A stretch of 8,095 bases of DNA. Origin: Longimicrobiales bacterium. GTDB taxonomy: Bacteria; Gemmatimonadota; Gemmatimonadetes; Longimicrobiales; Gaopeijiaceae. The stretch is taken from the NCBI GenBank assembly GCA_028280205.1, contig JANQME010000164.1:1-8095 (forward strand), given 5' to 3'. The translations under genes were made by a program, and so were the position numbers. The notes below the pieces were generated by a model. The model was not told where the DNA came from, did no database searches, and was given only the letters and a program-made list of their open reading frames with translations. Positions 1 through 6,256 of this stretch are shown here, in pieces. Every line of letters starts with the position of its first letter. The stretch's first letter is position 1.

Positions 1-1392
1 GTAGGGCCCCGGACTGTGATCGGAGGCAGGCGCCACCATGATGCCGTGGTCCATGAAGGACCTGTGGGCGAACATCCACTCCATCTTCTCCTCGCCGTAC
101 TCGATCCACTTCTCGCCGTGGTAGTGGGCGTAGGTGTAGAACGGAGCCGGCACGTAGCCTCCTTCCGCGATGCGGCGCAGCAGCTCGGGGTTCACCAGTG
201 AGCAGTGCTCGATGCGGTGTCGCACGTCCGGCCGCGGCCACTCGCGCTGCGCGCGCTCGTACGCGTTCAGCACCATGTCGATCGTGACGTCGCCGTTAGC
301 GTGAATCGCGACTTGCCAACCGCCCCGGTGCGCCTCCTCGACCACGTCGTGGATCTCGTCCTGCGTCATGGTCAGGATGCCGAAGTCGTCCGGCCGACCC
401 GCGTAGGGCGTACTCATTGCCATCGTGCGTTCGGACGCCGAGCCGTCGGCCGCGTACTTCACCGCTCCGATGCGCAGCCACTCGTCGCCGACGCCGGTCC
501 GGATCCCCGCGCGATGGAGCGACGGATAGGTAAGGCCCCGCGCCATGAGATTCATGCGCAGCGTGAGGTCGCCCGCCGCGCGTGCGTCCTGATACGCGAC
601 GAAGTCGGAGCGCGAGGTGCCGGCCTGGTGCACGGAGGTGAGTCCGGACGCGTTCATCTTCCGGCAGATGGCCCCGATGCCACGGGCGCGCTCTTCGGGG
701 GTCGACCCGCTCGGCACGTCGAAGTAGCCCCGGGCCCGCTCGGCGACCTTGCCGGTGAAGTCGCCGTTCTCGTCGCGATAGAAGTGACCGCCGAAGGGGT
801 CGCGGGTGTCCCGGTCGATCCCCGAGACCTCGAAGGCCCTCGAGTTGTAGACGCCGGTGTGCCCGCCCCGATGACCCACCACGATGGGGTGCTCGGTGCT
901 GACCGCGTCGAGGTCCGTCCGGTTCAGCGGCCGACCTTCCTCCTGTTTCGTGTCGTCGTACATGAAGCCGACGATCCACTCCCCCGGCGGCGTGCTCGCC
1001 GCCCGCTCCCGGAGCGCGTCCTGGATGCGGACGATGCTTCCGAGGTTCGTGTTCACGTTGCGCAGCTCGTTCAGACCCGCCCCGGACGGGTGGGAGTGCG
1101 CGTCGATGAAGCCCGGCACGACGGTCATCCCCTCCGCGTCGATCACCGTGGTCCCGCCCGCGGCGAGGTGGAGGACGTCGTCGTTTGTGCCGACGGCCAC
1201 GAAGAGGCCGCTCTCGATCGCGAACGCCTGCGCAGTCGGGAGCTCGTCGTCCTGGGTGAGGACGTTTCCGTTGACGACCAAGAGGTCGGGCGCGATCCCC
1301 CCGGAGCCCGAAGGAGCACACCCGGTCGCGAGGCCCGCGGCCGAGGCGGCGGCCCCGAGCCCGAGGAAGTGTCTTCGGCTGACGTCGCCCAT
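1..1392 (-). CDS. Tat-exported lipoprotein amidohydrolase, family 3 (YtcJ-like), 3' end cut by window
   Basis: A metal-dependent amidohydrolase, 464 codons visible with no stop before the edge; the family usually has about 540-600 residues. The N-terminus carries a twin-arginine motif (SRRHFLG, residues 5-11), a small hydrophobic stretch and a lipobox-like ATGC with Cys25, so the enzyme is probably exported folded and lipid-anchored. The TIM-barrel metal and catalytic positions can be read: DAHSHP (His99, His101), AVKYAADGS (Lys312), IHANGD (His364), RHRIEH (His396) and ASDHSPG (Asp458). The ATG at 1392 has a strong GGAGGG site six bases upstream and places the Tat motif correctly. It follows the aminotransferase by 29 nt, so it is probably the last visible gene of that operon. 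Family members hydrolyse varied C-N bonds (N-substituted formamides, amides, cyclic imides), and many are uncharacterised, so the substrate is unknown. The frame and family are secure; the link to beta-amino-acid metabolism is inference from position only. Confidence 0.93.
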   Translation of the reverse strand, partial: MGDVSRRHFLGLGAAASAAGLATGCAPSGSGGIAPDLLVVNGNVLTQDDELPTAQAFAIESGLFVAVGTNDDVLHLAAGGTTVIDAEGMTVVPGFIDAHSHPSGAGLNELRNVNTNLGSIVRIQDALRERAASTPPGEWIVGFMYDDTKQEEGRPLNRTDLDAVSTEHPIVVGHRGGHTGVYNSRAFEVSGIDRDTRDPFGGHFYRDENGDFTGKVAERARGYFDVPSGSTPEERARGIGAICRKMNASGLTSVHQAGTSRSDFVAYQDARAAGDLTLRMNLMARGLTYPSLHRAGIRTGVGDEWLRIGAVKYAADGSASERTMAMSTPYAGRPDDFGILTMTQDEIHDVVEEAHRGGWQVAIHANGDVTIDMVLNAYERAQREWPRPDVRHRIEHCSLVNPELLRRIAEGGYVPAPFYTYAHYHGEKWIEYGEEKMEWMFAHRSFMDHGIMVAPASDHSPGPY

Positions 1393-1421
1393 CTGCGTCC
1401 CTCCCGGTCGACCCTCGATGC

Positions 1422-2738
1422 CTAACCCACCCGGTCCACCGCCCGGCCCAGCTTATCGATCCCCTCGGCCATCTCCTCCTCCGTGATCAAGAGCGAAGGC
1501 CCGATGCGGATCACCGTTCCGTGCAGCCCGCCCTGACCGATCAGCACGCCCTCCTCGCGTGAGGCCTCGATGAGCTTCTTCGTGCGCTCCAGGTCGGGCT
1601 CCTTCGTGTCCGGGTCCTTCACGATCTCGATCGCCTGCATGAGCCCCATCCCGCGGACGTCTCCCATCCACGGATGCCGGGACTGCATCTCGACGAGTGC
1701 GGCCCGGAGCTGACCGCCGCGCTCCGTCGCGTTGTGCGGTGCGTCGTGGTCTCGTAGCTCGTCCTGGGTGGCGCAGAGCTGCGCCATCGTGACGGGATTG
1801 CCGCCGAAGGTGGAGATCGTCTTGCCCTTCCATGCGTGCGCGATCTCGTCCGTGGTGATCGTGGCGCCGACGGGTGCGCCGTTCGCGATCCCCTTGGCCA
1901 TGACCATGATGTCCGGCTCCACGTCGTGGTGCTGGATGCCGAACCAGTGTCCACCGGTGCGGCCGAAGCCCGCCTGCACCTCGTCGATGATGAGCAGGCC
2001 GCCGTAGTGCCGGATGACCTCCGCGGCCTTCTCGAAGTAGCCGGCGGGCGGAACGACGTAGCCGGCGACCCCCATGATCGTCTCCGCGATGAACGCGGCC
2101 GGCCGGCCGTTCGTCGTCGTGACGATGACCTCCTCGAGATCCGCCACGAAGAGGTCGACGCACGCCTCCTCGCTCGTCTCGCCGAAGGGGGAGCGATACA
2201 TGTTCGGGCTCATCGCGTGCTTGATCCCCGCCACCGGCGTGGCGAGTGGGCGCCACCCGGCATGGCCCGTCACGCTCGTCGCCATGAAGGAGCGTCCGTG
2301 GTAGCCCACCCGCAGGGCGACGATCTCGGAGCGCCCCGTCGCGACGCACGCCATCATGAGCGCCGTCTCGATCGCCTCCGTCCCCGAGTTCGTAAAGAAC
2401 GTGCGCTTCAGTGCGTCCGGCGCGATGTCGGCGATCTTGCGCGCCGCCTCCACGTGGATCTCGGTGGCGTAGAGCGTCGAGACGTGACCGAGCATCCGCA
2501 TCTGCCTAGTGGTCGCCTCGACGACCCGCGGATTGCAGTGCCCGACGGAGGTGGTGAGGATCCCGCTGAAGAGGTCGACGTACTCCCGGCCCTCCGGATC
2601 CCATACACGTACCCCCTCGCCTCGCTCCAGCACGAGCGGCTCGTCGTAGAGGTGCAGCATCGACGGGAGGAGGTACTCCCGCTGCCCGTGGATCGTCTCG
2701 GCGCTCGTGACGCCTCCGGCAAGTGTGGGTGCGTTCAT
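1422..2738 (-). CDS. Class III PLP aminotransferase, AGXT2 / beta-alanine (beta-aminoisobutyrate) type
   Basis: A 438-residue fold-type I, class III aminotransferase, a normal length for the family. Visible active-site features: NSGTEA (117-122, PLP phosphate), IIDEVQAGFGRTG with Asp252 for the pyridine nitrogen and Gln255, Lys282 in MAKGIANG as the PLP Schiff-base lysine, STFGGNP (309-315), and Arg411 in RIGPSL as the likely substrate-carboxylate arginine. The wording around Lys282, STFGGNP and the C-terminal RIGPSLLIT resembles alanine-glyoxylate aminotransferase 2, which also acts on beta-alanine and D-3-aminoisobutyrate; 4-aminobutyrate or another omega-amino acid is the main alternative. 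The open frame continues to 2924, but that part overlaps the dehydrogenase and is low-complexity Arg/Ser. The ATG at 2738 lies 16 nt after the dehydrogenase stop, with only a weak GAGA site eight bases upstream, so translational coupling is likely. The neighbouring semialdehyde dehydrogenase would consume its product, favouring a beta-amino-acid substrate. Confidence 0.93.
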   Translation of the reverse strand: MNAPTLAGGVTSAETIHGQREYLLPSMLHLYDEPLVLERGEGVRVWDPEGREYVDLFSGILTTSVGHCNPRVVEATTRQMRMLGHVSTLYATEIHVEAARKIADIAPDALKRTFFTNSGTEAIETALMMACVATGRSEIVALRVGYHGRSFMATSVTGHAGWRPLATPVAGIKHAMSPNMYRSPFGETSEEACVDLFVADLEEVIVTTTNGRPAAFIAETIMGVAGYVVPPAGYFEKAAEVIRHYGGLLIIDEVQAGFGRTGGHWFGIQHHDVEPDIMVMAKGIANGAPVGATITTDEIAHAWKGKTISTFGGNPVTMAQLCATQDELRDHDAPHNATERGGQLRAALVEMQSRHPWMGDVRGMGLMQAIEIVKDPDTKEPDLERTKKLIEASREEGVLIGQGGLHGTVIRIGPSLLITEEEMAEGIDKLGRAVDRVG

Positions 2739-2754
2739 GCTCGTGGTCTCACGG

Positions 2755-4242
2755 TCAGCTCGTTGGCCGGTGGTGCGGGTCGGCACTCCCTCCGCTCCAG
2801 CGCGAGAGCACGACCCGCTGATCGGTGAAGAAGCGGATCCCGTCTCGGCCCGCCGCCTTGAGGTCGCCGAAGAACGACTCGCGCGACCCTCCGAAGGGGA
2901 AGAAGGCCATCGGGGCCGCGACACCGAGGTTGACCCCGATCATGCTGACGCCCGCCTCGTAGCGGAAGTCGCGGGCTGCTCGACCGCTCGTCGTGAAGAT
3001 GGAGCAAGCGTTGCCGTATCGGCTGCGGCGCATCATGTCGATCGCGTCCTCCACGGTGTCGGCGCGGTTGATCCCCGCGACGGGACCGAAGATCTCCTCG
3101 CGCCCGACCGACATCTCCGGCGTCACGTCCTCGAAGACCGTGGGGCCCACCCAGTGGCCATCCTCGAGTCCCTCGACCGTCGCTCCGCGCCCGTCGAGCG
3201 AGAGCTTCGCGCCGTCGGCGACACCCTGGTCGATGAAGGCGCGCACCCGGTCTCGGTGCGCCGCGGAGATCACCGGACCCATCTGCGTCGCGGGCTCCAG
3301 ACCATCACCGATGCGCAAGGAGGCCGCACGATCGAGGAGCCGCTCGCGGATACGCCCGTGCGCGTCACCTACGCCGACCACGATGCTTCCCGCGAGACAG
3401 CGCTGCCCCGTCGACCCGAAGATCGAGCCGGCGCACGCTTCGAGCGTCGCGTCCATGTCCGCGTCGGGGAGCACGACGAGAAAGTTCTTCGCTCCGCCCA
3501 GCGTCTGGACGCGCTTGCCGGACGCGCTCGCCCTCGTGTAGACGGCCCGCGCCACCTCGCTTGAGCCCACGAAGGACACGCCGACGATGTCGGGGTGGTC
3601 GCAGATCGACTCCACGGCCTCTCGCCCACCGTGCACCACGTTCAGGACGCCGGGCGGAAGACCCGCCTCCTCGGCGAGCTCGACGATCCGCTGGTGCGTG
3701 AGCGGGTCCTGTTCGCTCGGCTTGAGTACGACGGTGTTCCCGGTCGCGACGGCGTATGGCCAGAACCAGAGCGGGATCATGACGGGGAAGTTGTACGGCG
3801 TCACGACACCGAAGACGCCGAGCGGCTGCCGCCACGACGCCGAATCGATTCCGCCCGCGATCTGCTCGACGGTCTCGCCCATCATGAGCGTAGGGATGCC
3901 GCACGCGTGCTCGACGTTCTCGATCCCGCGTTGCACCTCACCCCGGGTCTCCGCGAGGATCTTCCCGTGCTCGCGCGTGAGCTGGACGGCCAGCTCCTCG
4001 TGGTGCTCGGCGAGCAGCGCCCGCAGCCGGAAGAGGACCCGGGCCCGGTCCGGCGCGGGCGTCCGCCGCCACGTCGGGAAGGCCACCTTCGCCGCCTGGA
4101 CCGCCGCGTCCACGTCGGCTGCGGTGGAAAGCGGCACCCGCCCGAGCTCCTCGCCCGTGGCCGGATTCGCGACCGACAGCGCCTCCTCCCCCGACGCGGC
4201 GCGCCAGCCCCCGCCGACGTAGTTCCGGACCGTGGTCGTCAC
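2755..4242 (-). CDS. mmsA: CoA-acylating methylmalonate-semialdehyde dehydrogenase (malonate semialdehyde dehydrogenase)
   Basis: A 495-residue aldehyde dehydrogenase that oxidatively decarboxylates methylmalonate semialdehyde to propionyl-CoA, or malonate semialdehyde to acetyl-CoA, using NAD+ and CoA. Seen: TPYNFP (Asn151, oxyanion site), LKPSEQDP (Lys174, cofactor binding), GQRCLAG with catalytic Cys282, EEIFGP (Glu383), and the typical C-terminal MIGVNLGVAAPMAFFPFGG followed by SFFGDL. Arg105 (in RGIENVE) and Arg281 match the two arginines reported to bind the substrate carboxylate in the Bacillus enzyme. The general-base glutamate of hydrolytic aldehyde dehydrogenases is absent: the motif reads TLGGAKN with Thr247 at that place, as expected for CoA-acylating members. 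The start is GTG (4242), with GGGAGG four bases upstream; no in-frame ATG fits better. It lies 31 nt after the EVE gene and 16 nt before the aminotransferase. The tail after residue about 482 is poorly conserved. Family assignment is firm; preferred substrate (malonyl or methylmalonyl) is not readable. Confidence 0.96.
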   Translation of the reverse strand: MTTTVRNYVGGGWRAASGEEALSVANPATGEELGRVPLSTAADVDAAVQAAKVAFPTWRRTPAPDRARVLFRLRALLAEHHEELAVQLTREHGKILAETRGEVQRGIENVEHACGIPTLMMGETVEQIAGGIDSASWRQPLGVFGVVTPYNFPVMIPLWFWPYAVATGNTVVLKPSEQDPLTHQRIVELAEEAGLPPGVLNVVHGGREAVESICDHPDIVGVSFVGSSEVARAVYTRASASGKRVQTLGGAKNFLVVLPDADMDATLEACAGSIFGSTGQRCLAGSIVVGVGDAHGRIRERLLDRAASLRIGDGLEPATQMGPVISAAHRDRVRAFIDQGVADGAKLSLDGRGATVEGLEDGHWVGPTVFEDVTPEMSVGREEIFGPVAGINRADTVEDAIDMMRRSRYGNACSIFTTSGRAARDFRYEAGVSMIGVNLGVAAPMAFFPFGGSRESFFGDLKAAGRDGIRFFTDQRVVLSRWSGGSADPHHRPTS

Positions 4243-4246
4243 CGCG

Positions 4247-4252
4247 CCTCCC
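4247..4252 (-). promoter_or_regulatory. Shine-Dalgarno site for the GTG-started dehydrogenase
   Basis: GGGAGG on the minus strand, four bases before the GTG at 4242. It decides the non-ATG start, because the homologous region (NYVGGGW) begins only seven residues in and no upstream ATG exists before the EVE stop. The spacing is slightly short. Confidence 0.6.
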
Positions 4253-4273
4253 GGATCACACGCCCCGCCTCCC

Positions 4274-4741
4274 CTATATCCCCAACCTCTTCTTCACGTG
4301 TTCGAACTCCGCCTTCTTCACGGACTGAACGGAGAGCCGCATGTACCGGACGAGCTCCATGTCGGCCAGCTTCGGGTCGTCCTTGATCTCCTGAAGGCTC
4401 AGTGGACGCTCGACATCGTCCACCTTGGAGACGAACTCGATGTCGACCATGAACCAGCGCGGGTCGTCCGGGTCGGATTTCGTGTCGAAGTACGTGTGTC
4501 CCTTCTCGAAGGCGTAGTGGTCCGGATACGCCTCCTTACACACGCGCGCGATTCCCACCACGCCCGGCGGCTTCGCGTTGGAGTGGTAGTAGAGGACGAG
4601 GTCACCCTCGTTCATGGCCTTCATGTTGTTGCGGGCCTTGTAGTTGCGTACGCCCTCCCAGCAGGTCGACCCGTCCCGCTCCAGATCCTCGATCGAGTAG
4701 ACGTCGGGCTCGGACTTCATCAGCCAGTACTGCGTCGCCAT
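4274..4741 (-). CDS. EVE-domain protein (THYN1-like, PUA/YTH-related fold)
   Basis: A 155-residue protein made almost wholly of one EVE domain, the usual size for stand-alone bacterial members. Visible family signatures: YWLMKSEP (5-12), Trp28 followed by GVRNYKARNNM (30-40), GDLVLYYHSN (46-55), GVVGIARV (60-67), and RLSVQ near residue 137. EVE domains share the PUA/YTH fold and are thought to bind modified nucleobases in DNA or RNA through an aromatic pocket. They occur alone in many bacteria and fused to McrB-like nucleases in defence systems. No nuclease or methylase partner is seen here. An in-frame ATG lies 14 codons upstream (4783), but the ATG at 4741 has GGAAG five bases upstream and starts immediately before the conserved YWLMKSEP. 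It is 105 nt after the lipoprotein and 31 nt before the dehydrogenase, so it may be the first gene of the catabolic operon. Whether it regulates or merely travels with that operon is unknown. Confidence 0.93.
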   Translation of the reverse strand: MATQYWLMKSEPDVYSIEDLERDGSTCWEGVRNYKARNNMKAMNEGDLVLYYHSNAKPPGVVGIARVCKEAYPDHYAFEKGHTYFDTKSDPDDPRWFMVDIEFVSKVDDVERPLSLQEIKDDPKLADMELVRYMRLSVQSVKKAEFEHVKKRLGI

Positions 4742-4746
4742 GGGCG

Positions 4747-4751
4747 CTTCC
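4747..4751 (-). promoter_or_regulatory. Shine-Dalgarno site fixing the EVE gene start
   Basis: GGAAG on the minus strand, five bases upstream of the ATG at 4741. It favours this start over the in-frame ATG at 4783, which has no well-placed purine-rich site and would add 14 residues outside the conserved domain. Confidence 0.55.
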
Positions 4752-4794
4752 GGAGTTCGGGGCTCGGCTCTCGGGGACGCCATAATGGGGGTGG

Positions 4795-4826
4795 TCCCGT
4801 CTCTCCGCGAGACGACGAAGACGGGA
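4795..4826 (-). terminator. Hairpin in the gap between lipoprotein and EVE genes; possible weak terminator
   Basis: An 8-bp perfect inverted repeat (TCCCGTCT at 4795-4802 with AGACGGGA at 4819-4826) encloses a 16-nt loop. An alternative, mutually exclusive 6-bp stem (CGTCTC 4798-4803 with GAGACG 4809-4814) has a 5-nt loop. It starts 21 nt beyond the stop of the lipoprotein gene, in the largest gap of the window, so it may separate the receptor/lipoprotein unit from the EVE-led unit. No T-run follows on the minus strand (the next bases are CCACCCCCATT), so it is not a canonical intrinsic terminator. It could also be mRNA-end protection or chance in high-GC DNA. The sole AT-rich patch of the gap (CATTAT on the minus strand, 4782-4787) lies just after it, but I see no convincing -35 partner. 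Confidence 0.25.
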
Positions 4827-4846
4827 GCGACGGAACGGGGGGCGGG

Positions 4847-6256
4847 TTACCGGCGGACGTCGAGCACCCGGGACGCGTCGTCGTTGAACGGATTCGAGTC
4901 GACCTCGAGGGCCAGGCTGAGCGCTTCGACGAAGAACGGAACGTTCGCCACGGACGTGTCCGCCAACTCGACCACGAGGCGGAGCGTGTCGGTGTCCCCG
5001 AACCCGAGACCGGGCAGGGACCAGAGCCCGCTGCCCGGATCGTACGTCCCCGCCGTCGCCGTCGAGGAGAGGTAGGTCACCGCGGTGGGGATCGTATCCC
5101 GCACCTCGAACGCCGTCGCATCGAGCGGGCCACCATTCGTCAGCACCACCGTCGCCGTCACGGTGTCCCCCAGACTCGCCGAGTCCGCATCCAGATCGAG
5201 GGTAACGCTCAGGTCGACGATCCGGATCTCCGGATCGAGGTCCGAGGGCGCCCGCGGAAGAACCCGCCAGCGCACCCCACCGGCCCCGTCCGCCACAGGG
5301 TCCAGAAGACCCGACAGTTGGGAGAGCCAGACGACCGTGTCCGGCCGGAGAATCTCGGTGGGGTAGGCGAGGAACTCGCGGACGACCACCTCCACGGAAT
5401 CGCCGGCGTCGAAGACCACGAAGTGGAAGTCCCCGTCCGCATCCGTCACGGTGTCCGTGACGAAGACGTCCGAGAGTCGGACGAGCGCGGCGTCGAGCGT
5501 CCCGCCGGAGGCGTCGGCCGCGGCGGCGAGGGTCACCGATTGCGGGACGACCAGCGCCGCTCCCGCGATGAGGACTTCCGGCGTCGCCGGATCGAGCGCG
5601 GGCCTCCCGTTGTCCTCCACGACCGTGCCCAGGAGTCGGACCGAGTCACCGGTGGTGACCGCCGAACGCTCCACATTGAGCGCTCTCAGGAAACCGCTGG
5701 CCCCGAGGACGTGGACCCGTCCCTCGGCGTCGAAGTTCACCCGGCTGTTCAGCGCGATACCGCTGGTGAAGACGCGCCGACCCAGAGGCTCGGACGCGAT
5801 CTCCTCGATCGTCCGGGTAGGGTACGTCACGCCGAGATCGATACGGGTCGTGTCCCCCAACTCGATCGGCACGAGCGCATTGTCGCCCAGAACCTCGAGC
5901 GAATCCCCGACGGCCGCCGTGTCGAGCGCGAGCCGGTACGTCCCGACCGGCACCTCGAAGAGCGTGAACGCGCCGATCGAGTCGGTGGTGGCGAGCTGCA
6001 CGACCTCTCCGCCCGTACCCGTTACGAGCAGCACCTCGGCACCCTCGATCGGCTCGTCTCCGGCTCCCGGCACGCCGTCCCCGTCGAGGTCGAGGAAGGC
6101 CTGTCCGAAGAGGACGCCCGTCCCCACGATTTCGAGTCGTTCGATGTCCGTGGCGTCTCCACACGAGAGGGACACGGCGGCAACGGCCATGACGCTCGCG
6201 AAGGGGAGCGCCCACGGACGGCGACGTCCCCGCTGCCTGATCCGCACCTCGGTCAC
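4847..6256 (-). CDS. Secreted lipoprotein-like protein: SdrD_B-like + two OB-fold-like modules + DUF11
   Basis: A 469-residue exported protein of unknown function. An Arg-rich N-terminus and a hydrophobic core (about 16-30) lead to SLSCGD with Cys32, a probable but non-canonical lipobox. Modules in order: about 47-119, a beta-sandwich like SdrD_B/carboxypeptidase regulatory domains with acidic loop DLDGDGVPGAGDEP (Asp56, 58, 60, 67); about 150-232 and about 251-340, two OB-fold-like modules (VFTSGIAL, GDSVRLLGTV; then LVRLSDVFV, VVWLSQLSG, VLPRAPSDL), resembling those in secreted nucleases and Bacteroidota DUF5689-type lipoproteins; 346-469, a DUF11 adhesin-like repeat ending NPFNDDASRVLDV. 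No enzyme active site is visible. The open frame continues upstream to 7465, but that part is an Arg-rich shadow of the receptor gene. The GTG at 6256 overlaps the receptor TGA, with GAGGA seven bases upstream. A second in-frame GTG at 6247, nine bases after GGAGG, is an alternative start. Likely an outer-surface partner of the receptor; ligand unknown. Confidence 0.85.
   Translation of the reverse strand: MTEVRIRQRGRRRPWALPFASVMAVAAVSLSCGDATDIERLEIVGTGVLFGQAFLDLDGDGVPGAGDEPIEGAEVLLVTGTGGEVVQLATTDSIGAFTLFEVPVGTYRLALDTAAVGDSLEVLGDNALVPIELGDTTRIDLGVTYPTRTIEEIASEPLGRRVFTSGIALNSRVNFDAEGRVHVLGASGFLRALNVERSAVTTGDSVRLLGTVVEDNGRPALDPATPEVLIAGAALVVPQSVTLAAAADASGGTLDAALVRLSDVFVTDTVTDADGDFHFVVFDAGDSVEVVVREFLAYPTEILRPDTVVWLSQLSGLLDPVADGAGGVRWRVLPRAPSDLDPEIRIVDLSVTLDLDADSASLGDTVTATVVLTNGGPLDATAFEVRDTIPTAVTYLSSTATAGTYDPGSGLWSLPGLGFGDTDTLRLVVELADTSVANVPFFVEALSLALEVDSNPFNDDASRVLDVRR

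Noticed and set aside
205..1425. 406-codon plus-strand open frame, and the minus-strand frame 296-1321
   Set aside because: Both are out of frame with the amidohydrolase, whose metal-binding motifs are complete in order; their compositions are shadow-like.
2739..2924. N-terminal extension of the aminotransferase to 2924
   Set aside because: It overlaps the 3' end of the dehydrogenase, is low-complexity Ser/Arg, and the ATG at 2738 gives normal family length.
3490..3510. Loss of the aldehyde dehydrogenase general-base glutamate as an inactivating change
   Set aside because: The CoA-acylating methylmalonate-semialdehyde family lacks this glutamate normally; catalytic Cys282 and Asn151 are intact, so the enzyme is not degenerate.
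4781..4786. CATAAT on the plus strand as a -10 promoter element
   Set aside because: A plus-strand promoter here would drive only antisense transcription, and no -35 element is seen at suitable spacing.
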